This document shows, piece after piece, positions 25,971-33,159 of a DNA stretch of 33,159 nt; position 1 is the stretch's first letter; every line of letters begins with the position of its first letter. The position numbers were made by a program, and so were the translations under genes. The DNA comes from Candidatus Odyssella sp. (GTDB taxonomy: Bacteria > Pseudomonadota > Alphaproteobacteria > Paracaedibacterales > CAITNM01): assembly GCA_020726185.1 (NCBI GenBank), contig DYTB01000015.1:1-33159 (forward strand). Direction: 5' to 3'. Below the pieces are notes generated by a model. That model made no database searches, had not been told where the DNA came from, and saw only the letters and a program-made list of their open reading frames with translations.

Positions 25971-26675
25971 TTAAAAGAGACGTCTTAAAGCTCGCACATA
26001 AGTGCTATATTTTCTGCAGGTGATTGGATTAGTTCCAGAAATATTTCTGCCGCCATCTCTGCTTTTAACAGCTGGAAAAATTAGCTCATTTGGAAGAATT
26101 CGTTCGCGCAAAGTGATAGTAGGCTTGTATTTAAAATGATGAGGCTCAAATTCATTGCTATTTAAGTCTTTGGGTGGTTGAAACCTGTAGTCTAAATTTT
26201 TAAGAACTCTTTTATCATTGACTGATACGATCATTGGTTCAGCTGTTATAGGGTTAAAAATTATGGTCTGGTCAGATTGTAATTGTGCTGCTGAAACCAA
26301 AGTTAGTCTTTCAATGTAAGTGGATAACAGCATGCATGACATGTTGTAATAATTTATAAACCTTCCTGGTAAAACTCCTTCAAGGAGGCTTCCATTGTAT
26401 ACAAAAGTTTTTTGAAGAGAAGTCTCTATAGCTACATGATTTTCAAGTATATTTTCTTTGGTTATTCCTGGTATAAATTCGAAATACAATTTGCCATACG
26501 GTGAATCTAATCCATTTTTTTCAATGTGTTCTCTATTGAAAAATGAGTAGTCATGGACAATTAATACCTTTGATTCTGGCTCTAATGATTCATCAGGTAT
26601 TGCGCTTGCAACACTTGCAATATTTACCGTAAGTAACATTCCTAAACATAAAACGATATTTTTTATAGAAAACAC
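25971..26675 (-). CDS. secreted protein of unknown function, paralog 2
   Basis: Encodes 234 residues, unrecognised. A signal peptide is clear (FSIKNIVLCLGMLLTVNIAS, with SVASA as a plausible cleavage site). The start is GTG at 26675 by alignment with paralog 1; no ATG lies upstream in frame and no good ribosome binding site is seen. It shares all conserved blocks with paralog 1 including GTNPITCRKY, but the middle has diverged widely. A 21-base stretch in the signal peptide region (26652-26672) is identical to 25621-25641. No enzymatic motif was found. Likely exported; role unknown. Confidence 0.75.
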   Translation of the reverse strand: MFSIKNIVLCLGMLLTVNIASVASAIPDESLEPESKVLIVHDYSFFNREHIEKNGLDSPYGKLYFEFIPGITKENILENHVAIETSLQKTFVYNGSLLEGVLPGRFINYYNMSCMLLSTYIERLTLVSAAQLQSDQTIIFNPITAEPMIVSVNDKRVLKNLDYRFQPPKDLNSNEFEPHHFKYKPTITLRERILPNELIFPAVKSRDGGRNISGTNPITCRKYSTYVRALRRLF

Positions 26676-26763
26676 AGAAAGCCCAAACTAGAGATTACAT
26701 GCTTAAAAATTATCATAAATAATATTTATTTACAAAATATCAGCTGATGGGCTTGTTTTAGAA

Positions 26764-26791
26764 ATGGTTGGATCATTACAAATCCAACCAT
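26764..26791 (-). terminator. terminator of glyA
   Basis: A perfect 10-base-pair stem (ATGGTTGGAT / ATCCAACCAT) with an 8-base loop lies 9 bases past the glyA stop. On the minus strand it is followed by TTCTAAAA, a poor U-tract. Confidence 0.65.
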
Positions 26792-26799
26792 GCATAGAT

Positions 26800-28038
26800 T
26801 TATTCGTATATAGGGAATTGCTTGCACAACTGAATTGCCTGCGCTTTTGCCGTAGCAATTTCACTTTGTGCATTTCCATTAGCGGCGGCTTTTAAAACAC
26901 TAAGCATCATTCGGCCTACTTCTTTGAATTCTTCTTCCTTGAATCCTCTGGTTGTAGCAGCAGGCGTACCTACGCGAATACCACTAGTAATTGTTGGTGG
27001 CTGTGGGTCTTTTGGAATGCCGTTTTTATTACAGGTCATGTTCGCTTGTTCTAGAACATCTGCGGCATCTTTTCCGCTAATGCCAATTGAACGTAAATCA
27101 AGCAGCAACATGTGACAATCAGTTCCGCCCGTCAAAAGATCAATTCCACCTTCTTTTAAAACCTTGCCTAAAGCTTTCGCATTTTTCACAATTTGAAATG
27201 CGTAATCTTTAAATTCAGGTTGCAGTGCTTCACCAAAAGCAACAGCCTTACCGGCAATCGCGTGCATTAGTGGTCCGCCTTGCAGGCCAGGGAAAACAGC
27301 GCTATTAATTTTTTTTGCGATATCTTCACGGTTGGTCAAAATAATGCCGCCTCTACCACCGCGTAAGGTTTTATGGGTAGTCGATGTTACAACATCAGCA
27401 AAAGGCATTGGAGTTGGGTATACGCCACCGGCAATTAAACCGGCGTAATGGGCCATATCAACCATCAAAAAGGCACCAACTTTATCGGCAATTTTTTTGA
27501 ATTTATGAAAATCAATAAACCTAGGGTAAGCCGAAGCACCTGCGATAATAAGCTTAGGCTTGTGTTCTAGCGCTAACGCTTCAACGGCATCATAATCAAT
27601 AAGGTGCGTGTTATCATCAACACCATATGAAACTATATTGAACCATTTGCCCGACATATTGACTTTGCAACCATGGGTCAAATGCCCACCAGCGCTTAGG
27701 TCCATGCCTAAAACAGTATCACCAGGATTTAAAAGAGCTAGAAAAACAGCCTGATTTGCCTGGGCTCCAGAATGCGGCTGCACATTAGCAAAGCCTGCAC
27801 CAAAAATATTTTTGACTCGTTCAATGGTAATGGCTTCTACTTTATCAACGTATTCACAACCATGATAATAACGCTTTTCAGGGTACCCTTCAGCGTATTT
27901 ATTGGTCAGAACAGACCCCTGCGCCTTTAGCACAGCAGGGCTTACAATGTTTTCTGAGGCAATGAGCTCAATTTGATTCTGTTGGCGAACTAATTCACCA
28001 GCGATTGCGTCGAAAATTTCTGTGTCGTTAAAATGTAT
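26800..28038 (-). CDS. glyA: serine hydroxymethyltransferase
   Basis: Encodes about 412 residues from the start chosen here. GlyA is a PLP enzyme interconverting serine and glycine with transfer of a one-carbon unit to tetrahydrofolate. Conserved blocks are [34 protein letters not shown], and [13 protein letters not shown] with the PLP lysine K223 (E. coli K229). No ATG, GTG or TTG lies in frame between the tRNA 3' end at 28069 and the conserved region. The only upstream TTG (28113) is inside the tRNA. An AGGTGA ribosome binding site sits 7 bases before ATA at 28036-28038, giving [13 protein letters not shown] as N-terminus and a normal length. An AUA start is therefore my best reading; AUU at 28060-28062 is the alternative. 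Cotranscription with tRNA-Thr is likely. Confidence 0.93.
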   Translation of the reverse strand: MHFNDTEIFDAIAGELVRQQNQIELIASENIVSPAVLKAQGSVLTNKYAEGYPEKRYYHGCEYVDKVEAITIERVKNIFGAGFANVQPHSGAQANQAVFLALLNPGDTVLGMDLSAGGHLTHGCKVNMSGKWFNIVSYGVDDNTHLIDYDAVEALALEHKPKLIIAGASAYPRFIDFHKFKKIADKVGAFLMVDMAHYAGLIAGGVYPTPMPFADVVTSTTHKTLRGGRGGIILTNREDIAKKINSAVFPGLQGGPLMHAIAGKAVAFGEALQPEFKDYAFQIVKNAKALGKVLKEGGIDLLTGGTDCHMLLLDLRSIGISGKDAADVLEQANMTCNKNGIPKDPQPPTITSGIRVGTPAATTRGFKEEEFKEVGRMMLSVLKAAANGNAQSEIATAKAQAIQLCKQFPIYE

Positions 28039-28050
28039 GAAAGCATCACC
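28039..28050 (-). promoter_or_regulatory. ribosome binding site deciding the glyA start
   Basis: AGGTGA, complementary to the anti-Shine-Dalgarno core, lies 7 bases upstream of an ATA codon in the glyA frame. It also contains an ATG in another frame, which runs into a stop soon after and cannot encode GlyA. Confidence 0.55.
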
Positions 28051-28068
28051 TAAAAGTTGAATGTTAAA

Positions 28069-28143
28069 TGGTGCCGCTGGAGAGAATCGAACTCTCGACC
28101 CCACCCTTACCAAGGGTGTGCTCTACCACTGAGCCACAACGGC
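28069..28143 (-). tRNA. tRNA-Thr (GGU anticodon)
   Basis: The minus strand folds as a tRNA of 72 bases plus an encoded CCA. The acceptor stem pairs GCCGTTG with CAGCGGC (one G-U). The D-arm holds GCTCAGTGGTAGAGC, the anticodon arm is CACCC-TTGGTAA-GGGTG with anticodon GGT, and the T-arm is GAGAG-TTCGATT-CTCTC. Discriminator base A and CCA (28071-28069) follow. It reads ACC/ACU threonine codons. glyA begins about 30 bases downstream. Confidence 0.97.
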
Positions 28144-28152
28144 GGTCTACTA

Positions 28153-28181
28153 TTTATATCCGGCGGTATGGTTTTTTGCAA
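28153..28181 (-). promoter_or_regulatory. promoter of tRNA-Thr/glyA
   Basis: Minus-strand TTGCAA (28181-28176) and TATAAA (28158-28153) are separated by 17 bases. The predicted start lies within a few bases of the tRNA 5' end. Confidence 0.65.
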
Positions 28182-28190
28182 TGGCTGAGG

Positions 28191-28214
28191 TAGCCACCTT
28201 TTGCAGAGTGGCTA
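28191..28214 (-). terminator. possible terminator of the small secreted gene
   Basis: A 7-base-pair stem (TAGCCAC / GTGGCTA) with a 10-base loop begins 9 bases after the stop codon. No U-tract follows. It may stop or slow transcription before the tRNA promoter. Confidence 0.35.
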
Positions 28215-28223
28215 TTAATATTT

Positions 28224-28700
28224 TTATTCCTCTAAAGCTTCTGCATCTTTAAAAAAATCCTCTGCGGTTTTTTTTATATAAACGTCATACTCTCTATGGC
28301 AAATTAGAATATCCTGCATAAAACTTTCTATTAGTTCATCTTGTGAATCTTCTGGGGCGGTAGTAATGGTGCTTACATTCATTGCTTTTATTGCATTGAA
28401 AAAAGCTATGAATCCATCGCTAAATTGAGTATTTGTGCTTTCAATAAGCGTTCTCATTCCGTCTGAAGGTTCTTTGTCAGATATCCAAGTTACTGCGGAA
28501 GGACCTTTTGCTTTTTGCCCTAAAATTTCAGTAAGAACGGTAGTAATTGATTCAGTGCTATCGTATATTTCTGCTTCGATTGTTACAAAGTTTCTGACCA
28601 CTCTGCATGCAGCATTTTCTGGTTCTTGTATAGCGTCCATCGAATATCCAGTATGGCTTGTTGCAATTGCTAAACCTAATAGTAATGCTTTTAACTTCAT
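28224..28700 (-). CDS. small secreted protein of unknown function
   Basis: Encodes 158 residues, unrecognised. A typical Sec signal peptide spans 1-20 (MKLKALLLGLAIATSHTGYS). The mature part is acidic and predicted mostly helical by eye, with two Cys residues (C32 and one in ILICHREYD). No enzymatic motif is seen. It has its own good promoter and an intervening leader of about 75 bases, and lies between tilS and tRNA-Thr on the same strand. Confidence 0.75.
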   Translation of the reverse strand: MKLKALLLGLAIATSHTGYSMDAIQEPENAACRVVRNFVTIEAEIYDSTESITTVLTEILGQKAKGPSAVTWISDKEPSDGMRTLIESTNTQFSDGFIAFFNAIKAMNVSTITTAPEDSQDELIESFMQDILICHREYDVYIKKTAEDFFKDAEALEE

Positions 28701-28781
28701 TAAAAAACTCTAAAATTATAATAATGCAGTTATAGTGCAGTTTATAAATTTTCACATAAGGTTATGAAAAATTTTCATGAA

Positions 28782-28810
28782 ATTATATATGTGTGATGTT
28801 TTTTTGTCAT
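28782..28810 (-). promoter_or_regulatory. promoter of the small secreted gene
   Basis: Minus-strand ATGACA (28810-28805) and a perfect TATAAT (28787-28782) are separated by 17 bases. The predicted leader to the ATG at 28700 is about 75 bases. Confidence 0.65.
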
Positions 28811-28832
28811 AATGTGTTGCAGGTGTCACATT

Positions 28833-29810
28833 TCAATGTTTTGTTATAAAAATCCGCTTTTTGCTAACGTTAATGAAGCATCCTGCTACTTTGTAGCCAT
28901 CAACTCTTGGTTGTTTCAGTATTTCTAATACCGCATCAATTGTGGAATAGGGTTTAGGGTAGCTAGCTTCGCCAATTGACCAAATGGCACTTCTTAACCA
29001 TTCTTGCTGAATCTGTAATGGGCAGTTGAAAAATATTGGCTGATCAACAGTTAGAGGAGAAGTATTCATGACAAAACCTTCAGCATACCCCGATGTCAAA
29101 TTTTCTAACGATTGGTGCAAACCATAAATTTTTGCAGCAGATGTTATTATTCCATTTTCATCCCATCCTAAGTCTTTAATGTGTTGTACCAACTGCCTAA
29201 CCCTTGTTCGTTCATAGTGAGCATCCGTATTTGAAGGGTCTTCAATCCACGTAATCCCCTGTTCGTTAAGGTGTTGGCGTAAATCGCTTGGTGCAATTCC
29301 AAGTAAGGGGCGAATAATTGGAACATCATCTTCATGTCGAACGGCTTGAATTGCTTGAAACCCAGCTGGGCCTGACCCTTTTAAAAATCGCATGAGAATT
29401 GTTTCAGCTTGGTCTTGTGCATGGTGCGCCGTCATCAAAACTGGATTTTCATATTTTTTACAAAAATCAATAAGTAACTGATACCGTGCCGCGCGCGCCC
29501 GTTCATGTTTGCGGTTTAAGGCCTCTTCGTGGCTCCAAACAAGGGTGTGGTGCGAAATATTTTGAGCACTCAGTATACCAAAAACTGTTGCTGCTTCTGC
29601 TGAAGATTCAGACCGCAATCCATGGTCAACAGTGACCGCTTCAATTGCGTGCCCTTTTAATTTCGCATATTCATTTGCCAGTAAGGTTAATGCCAGACTA
29701 TCTGCTCCACCTGATACGGCCACCACAATAGTGCAGCTAGGTGCGGTTATGTGCTGATCAAATGCAGCAAAGACTTTTTCTTTTAGTATTTTTTGTTCAT
29801 TTAATTCCAT
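28833..29810 (-). CDS. tilS: tRNA(Ile)-lysidine synthase
   Basis: Encodes 325 residues. TilS converts C34 of tRNA-Ile(CAU) to lysidine so that it reads AUA as isoleucine. The PP-loop ATPase motif SGGADS is at 33-38. Conserved TVDHGLRSES, TAHHAQDQAETILMRFLKGSG and IRPLLGI follow, with SNTDAHYERTRVR closing the catalytic domain. The protein is on the short side (E. coli TilS has over 400 residues), so it lacks much of the C-terminal domain, as in several alphaproteobacteria. It follows sfsA by 5 bases in the argS-sfsA-tilS operon. Confidence 0.95.
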   Translation of the reverse strand: MELNEQKILKEKVFAAFDQHITAPSCTIVVAVSGGADSLALTLLANEYAKLKGHAIEAVTVDHGLRSESSAEAATVFGILSAQNISHHTLVWSHEEALNRKHERARAARYQLLIDFCKKYENPVLMTAHHAQDQAETILMRFLKGSGPAGFQAIQAVRHEDDVPIIRPLLGIAPSDLRQHLNEQGITWIEDPSNTDAHYERTRVRQLVQHIKDLGWDENGIITSAAKIYGLHQSLENLTSGYAEGFVMNTSPLTVDQPIFFNCPLQIQQEWLRSAIWSIGEASYPKPYSTIDAVLEILKQPRVDGYKVAGCFINVSKKRIFITKH

Positions 29811-29815
29811 TAGGA

Positions 29816-30514
29816 TTACAAAACTTTCAAAGGTTGTTTTAAGGTGATGCCACTAGCTTCCATATTGCAGCTATAGGCCAGCATTTCAACGCCAGCATCG
29901 GCTGCAGCTTGTGCCGCCTTACCGTATGCTTTATCAAGATCATCCGCTACTTTAAAGCTTAGGGCATCATTTCGTTGCACCACATACAACACAACGCTTC
30001 TAATTCCATTTTTTACTTGTTCCGCTAATTCTAATTGATGCTTTGCCCCACGAGCCGTTACGCAATCGGGGAATTCCGCCATATGGTTCCCGCGAATTAA
30101 GTGAACATTTTTTACTTCCACCAAACACATTTGGGTAGGACCATCGGTTAGATAAAAATCGATTCGGGAATTTTGACCGTACTTCACTTCTGCTTTGATA
30201 TTTTTATAGCCAGCAAGTTCCGGAATGGTATTGTTCGCTAGTGCTTCCGCTACAATTTGGTTGGGATTGCTTGTATTCACGCCTATCCAAGTGTCATCCA
30301 CTTCAACCATTTCCCAGCTATAAGCTAATTTGCGTGCAGGGTTTGCTGCTTTCGACAAAGCCACTTTTAACCCGGGTGTTGTAATGCCCATCATGGCGCC
30401 AGGGTTTGGGCAATGCACGGTTAACTCTTCGCCGCTATCAAGCTTGATATCAGCTAAAAAACGTTTGTAGCGTTTAAGAAGTGTTCCATATACCAAAGGG
30501 CTTGGGAATTTCAT
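29816..30514 (-). CDS. sfsA: SfsA family protein (DNA/RNA nuclease-like)
   Basis: Encodes 232 residues, the usual length. SfsA combines an OB-like N-terminal domain with a PD-(D/E)xK nuclease fold. The N-terminus has RYKRFLADI followed by HCPNPGAMMGI, a hallmark. Candidate active-site residues are D119 in SRIDFYL and E133/K135 in LVEVKNVHL. Its physiological role is uncertain; it was named for effects on sugar fermentation in E. coli. The ATG shares one base with the argS stop (TGATG), and tilS follows after 5 bases. Confidence 0.94.
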   Translation of the reverse strand: MKFPSPLVYGTLLKRYKRFLADIKLDSGEELTVHCPNPGAMMGITTPGLKVALSKAANPARKLAYSWEMVEVDDTWIGVNTSNPNQIVAEALANNTIPELAGYKNIKAEVKYGQNSRIDFYLTDGPTQMCLVEVKNVHLIRGNHMAEFPDCVTARGAKHQLELAEQVKNGIRSVVLYVVQRNDALSFKVADDLDKAYGKAAQAAADAGVEMLAYSCNMEASGITLKQPLKVL

Positions 30515-32232
30515 CAGCGCATTTCTTCTACAGGCGTTATCCCTAAAAGATTTAATCCTTCAGCAATAATGCAAACTGTTGCTTGTAAAAGTACCAGGCG
30601 TGCTGCAGTTTGCGCTGGCGATTTTTCGTCAATAAACCGAAGTTGCGTATTGTCTTTGCCCTTATTCCACAAACTATGAAACAGGCTTGCCAAGTCATAC
30701 AGATAATTTGTAACGCGGTGTGGCTCTAGGTGATGCGCTGCAGATGTTACAACACGTGGCCATTGAATCAATCCTTTTATAAGGGTTAATTCGGCTTCAT
30801 CATTTAAGCATTCAAGTGATTCTGTTTTAGGTAATCCATTAAAAATTTGCGTGGCATGACGCAATACCGAATGGATACGTGCATGGGCATATTGAATATA
30901 AAATAATGGGTTGTCCTTTGATTGCTCAACCGCTTTTTTAAAGTCGAAATCAATAACCATATCTTGGTGGCGTGAAATCATCATAAAACGCACAGCGTCT
31001 TTGCCTACCCGTTCAACTAGTTGTTGAATGGTCACAAATGTACCCGCTCTTTTTGACATGCGAACCGGTTGACCATTGTCTGAAAAATTAACCATCTGAC
31101 AGGTTTTTACAGCATATGACTGATCCGCCTTTAATGCTTTAACCGCTGAAACTAAACGCTTCACGTACCCTACGTGATCAAAGCCTAGAATATTTACAAG
31201 AACATCGTAATTTCTGCTGATTTTGTAATAGTGGTAGCCAACATCTCCAGCAAAATAGGTCCATGCCCCGTCTGACTTTTGCAGGGCGCGGTCAATGTCA
31301 TCACCAAAGGCAGTTGCCCTAAATAAAGTCTGAGGGCGCTCTTCCCAGTCATCAACCTGGTGTCCTTTTGGCTTTTCCAAAACACCTGTGTAAACATCAC
31401 CCTTAGCTTCTAAAACTTTTAAAGCCTTGGTTACCCAGCCTTCTTTGGTTAGTGCGCTTTCTGATGCGTACTCCATGGTAATGCCAAGTGACTTCAAATC
31501 ATGTCGAATGTAGTTCATCATTTCTTCAATGGCGAACAAACGAACGGTTTCAAACCATTCAGCTTCTGGTTTATTTAAAAATGAATTTCCATATTTTTGA
31601 GCTAAGGCTATTCCTGTAGGCTTTAAATAATCGCCTCTATACATATCTTGATCAAAATCATCATCAGAAATAGGTTCATCCAGCGCTTCTTTGTAGCGAA
31701 CATACGCTGACCGAGCTAACGCTATTGTTTGCCCGCCAGCATCATTCACGTAATATTCCCTAGTGACCTTATAGCCAACCTTTTCCAATAAGCTTGAAAC
31801 AGTGTCACCCAAAATGGCATTACGCCCATGGCCAATATGCATAGGGCCTGTAGGGTTCGTTGAAACATATTCAACTTGTGCAGATTTTCCCGCGCCTAAT
31901 GTGTTTGCCCCATAGGTTGATTTGCTGGCTAAAATTTGATGCAGTTCGTTTTGTAATGCGCTTGGTTTAAGCTTTATATTAATGAATCCTGGCCCTGCAA
32001 TTTCAGCACTTACAACAGCATCATGAGTTATAATTTTTTCAATTAATTTTATCGCCAATTCGCGAGGAGAAATTCCAGCCATTTTTGCGCACACCATAGC
32101 GGCGTTGCTTGCTAAATCACCATGTGAAATATCTTTAGTAGGCTCTAGCACAACCTTATCGGTATGTATTTCTGGTGCTATTTCTTTTAAAGATTTTTCT
32201 ATGAATTCTTGTAAGGTAAAAACTAAGGGCAT
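30514..32232 (-). CDS. argS: arginyl-tRNA synthetase
   Basis: Encodes 572 residues of this class I synthetase. The HIGH motif is at 132-135 within STNPTGPMHIGHGRNAILGD, and the KMSKS-like motif is RMSKR at 391-395. DUF-like N-terminal Add1 domain spans about 1-110, and the C-terminal anticodon-binding domain begins near YIQYAHARIHSVLRH. A good ribosome binding site (AGGAGA) precedes the ATG. It heads the argS-sfsA-tilS operon and follows a strong terminator. Confidence 0.97.
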   Translation of the reverse strand: MPLVFTLQEFIEKSLKEIAPEIHTDKVVLEPTKDISHGDLASNAAMVCAKMAGISPRELAIKLIEKIITHDAVVSAEIAGPGFINIKLKPSALQNELHQILASKSTYGANTLGAGKSAQVEYVSTNPTGPMHIGHGRNAILGDTVSSLLEKVGYKVTREYYVNDAGGQTIALARSAYVRYKEALDEPISDDDFDQDMYRGDYLKPTGIALAQKYGNSFLNKPEAEWFETVRLFAIEEMMNYIRHDLKSLGITMEYASESALTKEGWVTKALKVLEAKGDVYTGVLEKPKGHQVDDWEERPQTLFRATAFGDDIDRALQKSDGAWTYFAGDVGYHYYKISRNYDVLVNILGFDHVGYVKRLVSAVKALKADQSYAVKTCQMVNFSDNGQPVRMSKRAGTFVTIQQLVERVGKDAVRFMMISRHQDMVIDFDFKKAVEQSKDNPLFYIQYAHARIHSVLRHATQIFNGLPKTESLECLNDEAELTLIKGLIQWPRVVTSAAHHLEPHRVTNYLYDLASLFHSLWNKGKDNTQLRFIDEKSPAQTAARLVLLQATVCIIAEGLNLLGITPVEEMR

Positions 32233-32308
32233 TGATCTTCTCCTAAACCAGTAATAGATTTAGCCGGCTTAAAGATAAGAAGCAATAAAAACTGGAACGT
32301 TGGTTGTG

Positions 32309-32345
32309 CAAAAAATGCAGCCAAAGTTACAAACCTTGACTGCAT
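32309..32345 (-). terminator. rho-independent terminator
   Basis: A 12-base-pair stem pairs 32334-32345 with 32315-32326 (two G-U pairs on the minus strand) around a 7-base loop. It is followed at once by six Ts on the minus strand. It lies 12 bases past the stop of the small secreted gene and insulates argS from it. Confidence 0.85.
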
Positions 32346-32357
32346 ACGAAAGAAATT

Positions 32358-32858
32358 TTACGCAAAACCGATAAGTTCGCCGCTAGAGTTATACTCTTTT
32401 TTCCAATATTCTGAGTGTCCTCCGCCTGGACACCTATGTCTGAATTCATAATAACCAGCTCGAGGTGTTGGGGGTGGAAGTTGCTTAACCCAAGCACAGT
32501 GTTCTTCCCAGGTAAGACACTTCCCTTTTCTTTCGGTGGGTTCTTTAAAAGCCTCTTGAATTGGAATAGGTCGAGTTATTGTCGTCGTTTCTTCACGTTT
32601 TCTTTTTCCAAATTTTTCTTCTTCAGCCACTTCAGGAGCGGCAGGTTTAATTCTGCTCAATCTAGTTGCAAGTGCTGTTCTATTTTTACTCAGGAAATCC
32701 TCTGGAAGAATTTGTGGAGCTGTAGAATCAGTCAATGTAGGTGGTGTAGATGTACTAAATGCTGCAGTTACTTCAGGATCAAAATCTTCATTATTAGTAG
32801 CATTTGCTACCCAGCTAAAAGCAAAAATACTTAAAAAAGTGCAAAATAATATTTTCAT
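32358..32858 (-). CDS. small secreted Pro/Thr-rich protein of unknown function
   Basis: Encodes 166 residues, unrecognised. A signal peptide spans about 1-20 (MKILFCTFLSIFAFSWVANA). Residues 20-75 are Thr/Ser/Pro-rich and likely disordered. A basic cluster FGKRKREE lies near residue 85 and resembles a monopartite nuclear localisation signal, though such clusters are common by chance. The C-terminal 55 residues are more compact: CLTWEEHCAWVKQ, then FRHRCPGGGHSEYW, with three Cys that could form a small fold. No enzymatic motif is seen. It ends at a strong terminator and so is probably a single-gene transcript or the end of one. Confidence 0.72.
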   Translation of the reverse strand: MKILFCTFLSIFAFSWVANATNNEDFDPEVTAAFSTSTPPTLTDSTAPQILPEDFLSKNRTALATRLSRIKPAAPEVAEEEKFGKRKREETTTITRPIPIQEAFKEPTERKGKCLTWEEHCAWVKQLPPPTPRAGYYEFRHRCPGGGHSEYWKKEYNSSGELIGFA

Positions 32859-32935
32859 ATATTAATATCCTTAAAATGAAAAATAAATCTTTAATTTGGA
32901 TAGTTAATATATAATTAAGCAATTTAATTAGTCAA

Positions 32936-33159
32936 TTAAATTCTTATAATGCCCCTAAACCATTCTAACCAACCTAAATTAAGATTAGGAAGTATTGCCT
33001 TATTATTGTGAATAAATTCATCAGGATTACTTAAAAACGCAGAAACATCCTTCAAATAGGCACGTCTAATAGCTAGGGTATCATGCATTAAGCAATGCCA
33101 AGCACCGGCATAAACGCGGTGTGCTGCTTTTTGTAAAGCAGATACAATTGTTGCGTCGT
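32936..33159 (-). CDS. 3' end of an unrecognised gene (cut by window edge)
   Basis: One minus-strand frame is open from the window edge to TAA at 32936-32938, giving 73 residues. The other two frames contain early stops. Readable stretches are IVSALQKAAHRVYAGAWHCL, HDTLAIRRAYLKDVSAFLS and LNLGWLEWFRGI; the end is Trp- and Leu-rich. I do not recognise the family and propose no function. It is transcribed towards the small secreted gene 77 bases downstream. Confidence 0.6.
   Translation of the reverse strand, partial: DATIVSALQKAAHRVYAGAWHCLMHDTLAIRRAYLKDVSAFLSNPDEFIHNNKAILPNLNLGWLEWFRGIIRI

Noticed and set aside
28039..28113. N-terminal extension of GlyA starting at a TTG in the tRNA
   Set aside because: The 25 extra codons translate the tRNA-Thr gene and have no counterpart in GlyA proteins.
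1..33159. CRISPR arrays, insertion sequences, phage or toxin-antitoxin modules
   Set aside because: I saw no regularly spaced repeats, transposase or integrase genes, or recognisable toxin-antitoxin pairs in the window.

Overview
The window is AT-rich and densely coded, and reads as a chromosomal segment of an alphaproteobacterium. Evidence for this is an F0 ATP synthase operon with both b and b' subunits and no F1 genes beside it, AsmA, a PotFGHI-type polyamine ABC transporter and hslVU. Several traits suggest a host-associated lineage, probably Holosporales-like: many MFS carriers, many small unrecognised proteins with Sec signal peptides, decaying genes and very tight gene packing. That placement is inference; no rRNA is present to confirm it.

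Layout. 1-928 (minus): end of a flagellar rod operon. flgF lies behind a sigma-54-type -24/-12 promoter, followed by a flgG-like gene with an early stop. 1050-3737 (plus): AsmA-family protein. 3793-8919 (plus): five-gene operon of a TauE/SafE permease and potFGHI. 8941-11399 (minus): secreted trypsin-like protease with a possible frameshifted tail, and a secreted coiled-coil protein. 11569-12844: MFS transporter of the metabolite:H+ symporter type broken by one extra base. 12952-14376: secreted protein with a kinase/aminoglycoside-phosphotransferase-like catalytic loop. 14527-17829: hslU, hslV and a sodium:solute symporter. 17988-21485: atpI, atpB, atpE, two b-type subunits and murF as overlapping genes. 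21612-24850: two related MFS carriers flanking a MazG-like pyrophosphohydrolase, with divergent promoters sharing one -35 region. 24928-26675: two adjacent paralogous secreted proteins of unknown function. 26800-28143: tRNA-Thr(GGU) and glyA, apparently one transcript, with glyA lacking any ATG/GTG/TTG start after the tRNA. 28224-28700: small secreted protein. 28833-32232: argS, sfsA, tilS. 32358-33159: small secreted protein and the 3' end of an unrecognised gene.

How it fits together. Housekeeping modules (F0 ATP synthase, murF, hslVU, glyA, argS, tilS) alternate with uptake systems (polyamine ABC, three MFS, one SSS) and exported proteins of unknown role. This fits a bacterium that takes nutrients from a host and sends proteins into the periplasm or beyond. 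I did not find a clear new multi-gene defence or mobile system. The strongest leads are the exported kinase-like protein, the duplicated secreted pair, the glyA start and the sigma-54 promoter.
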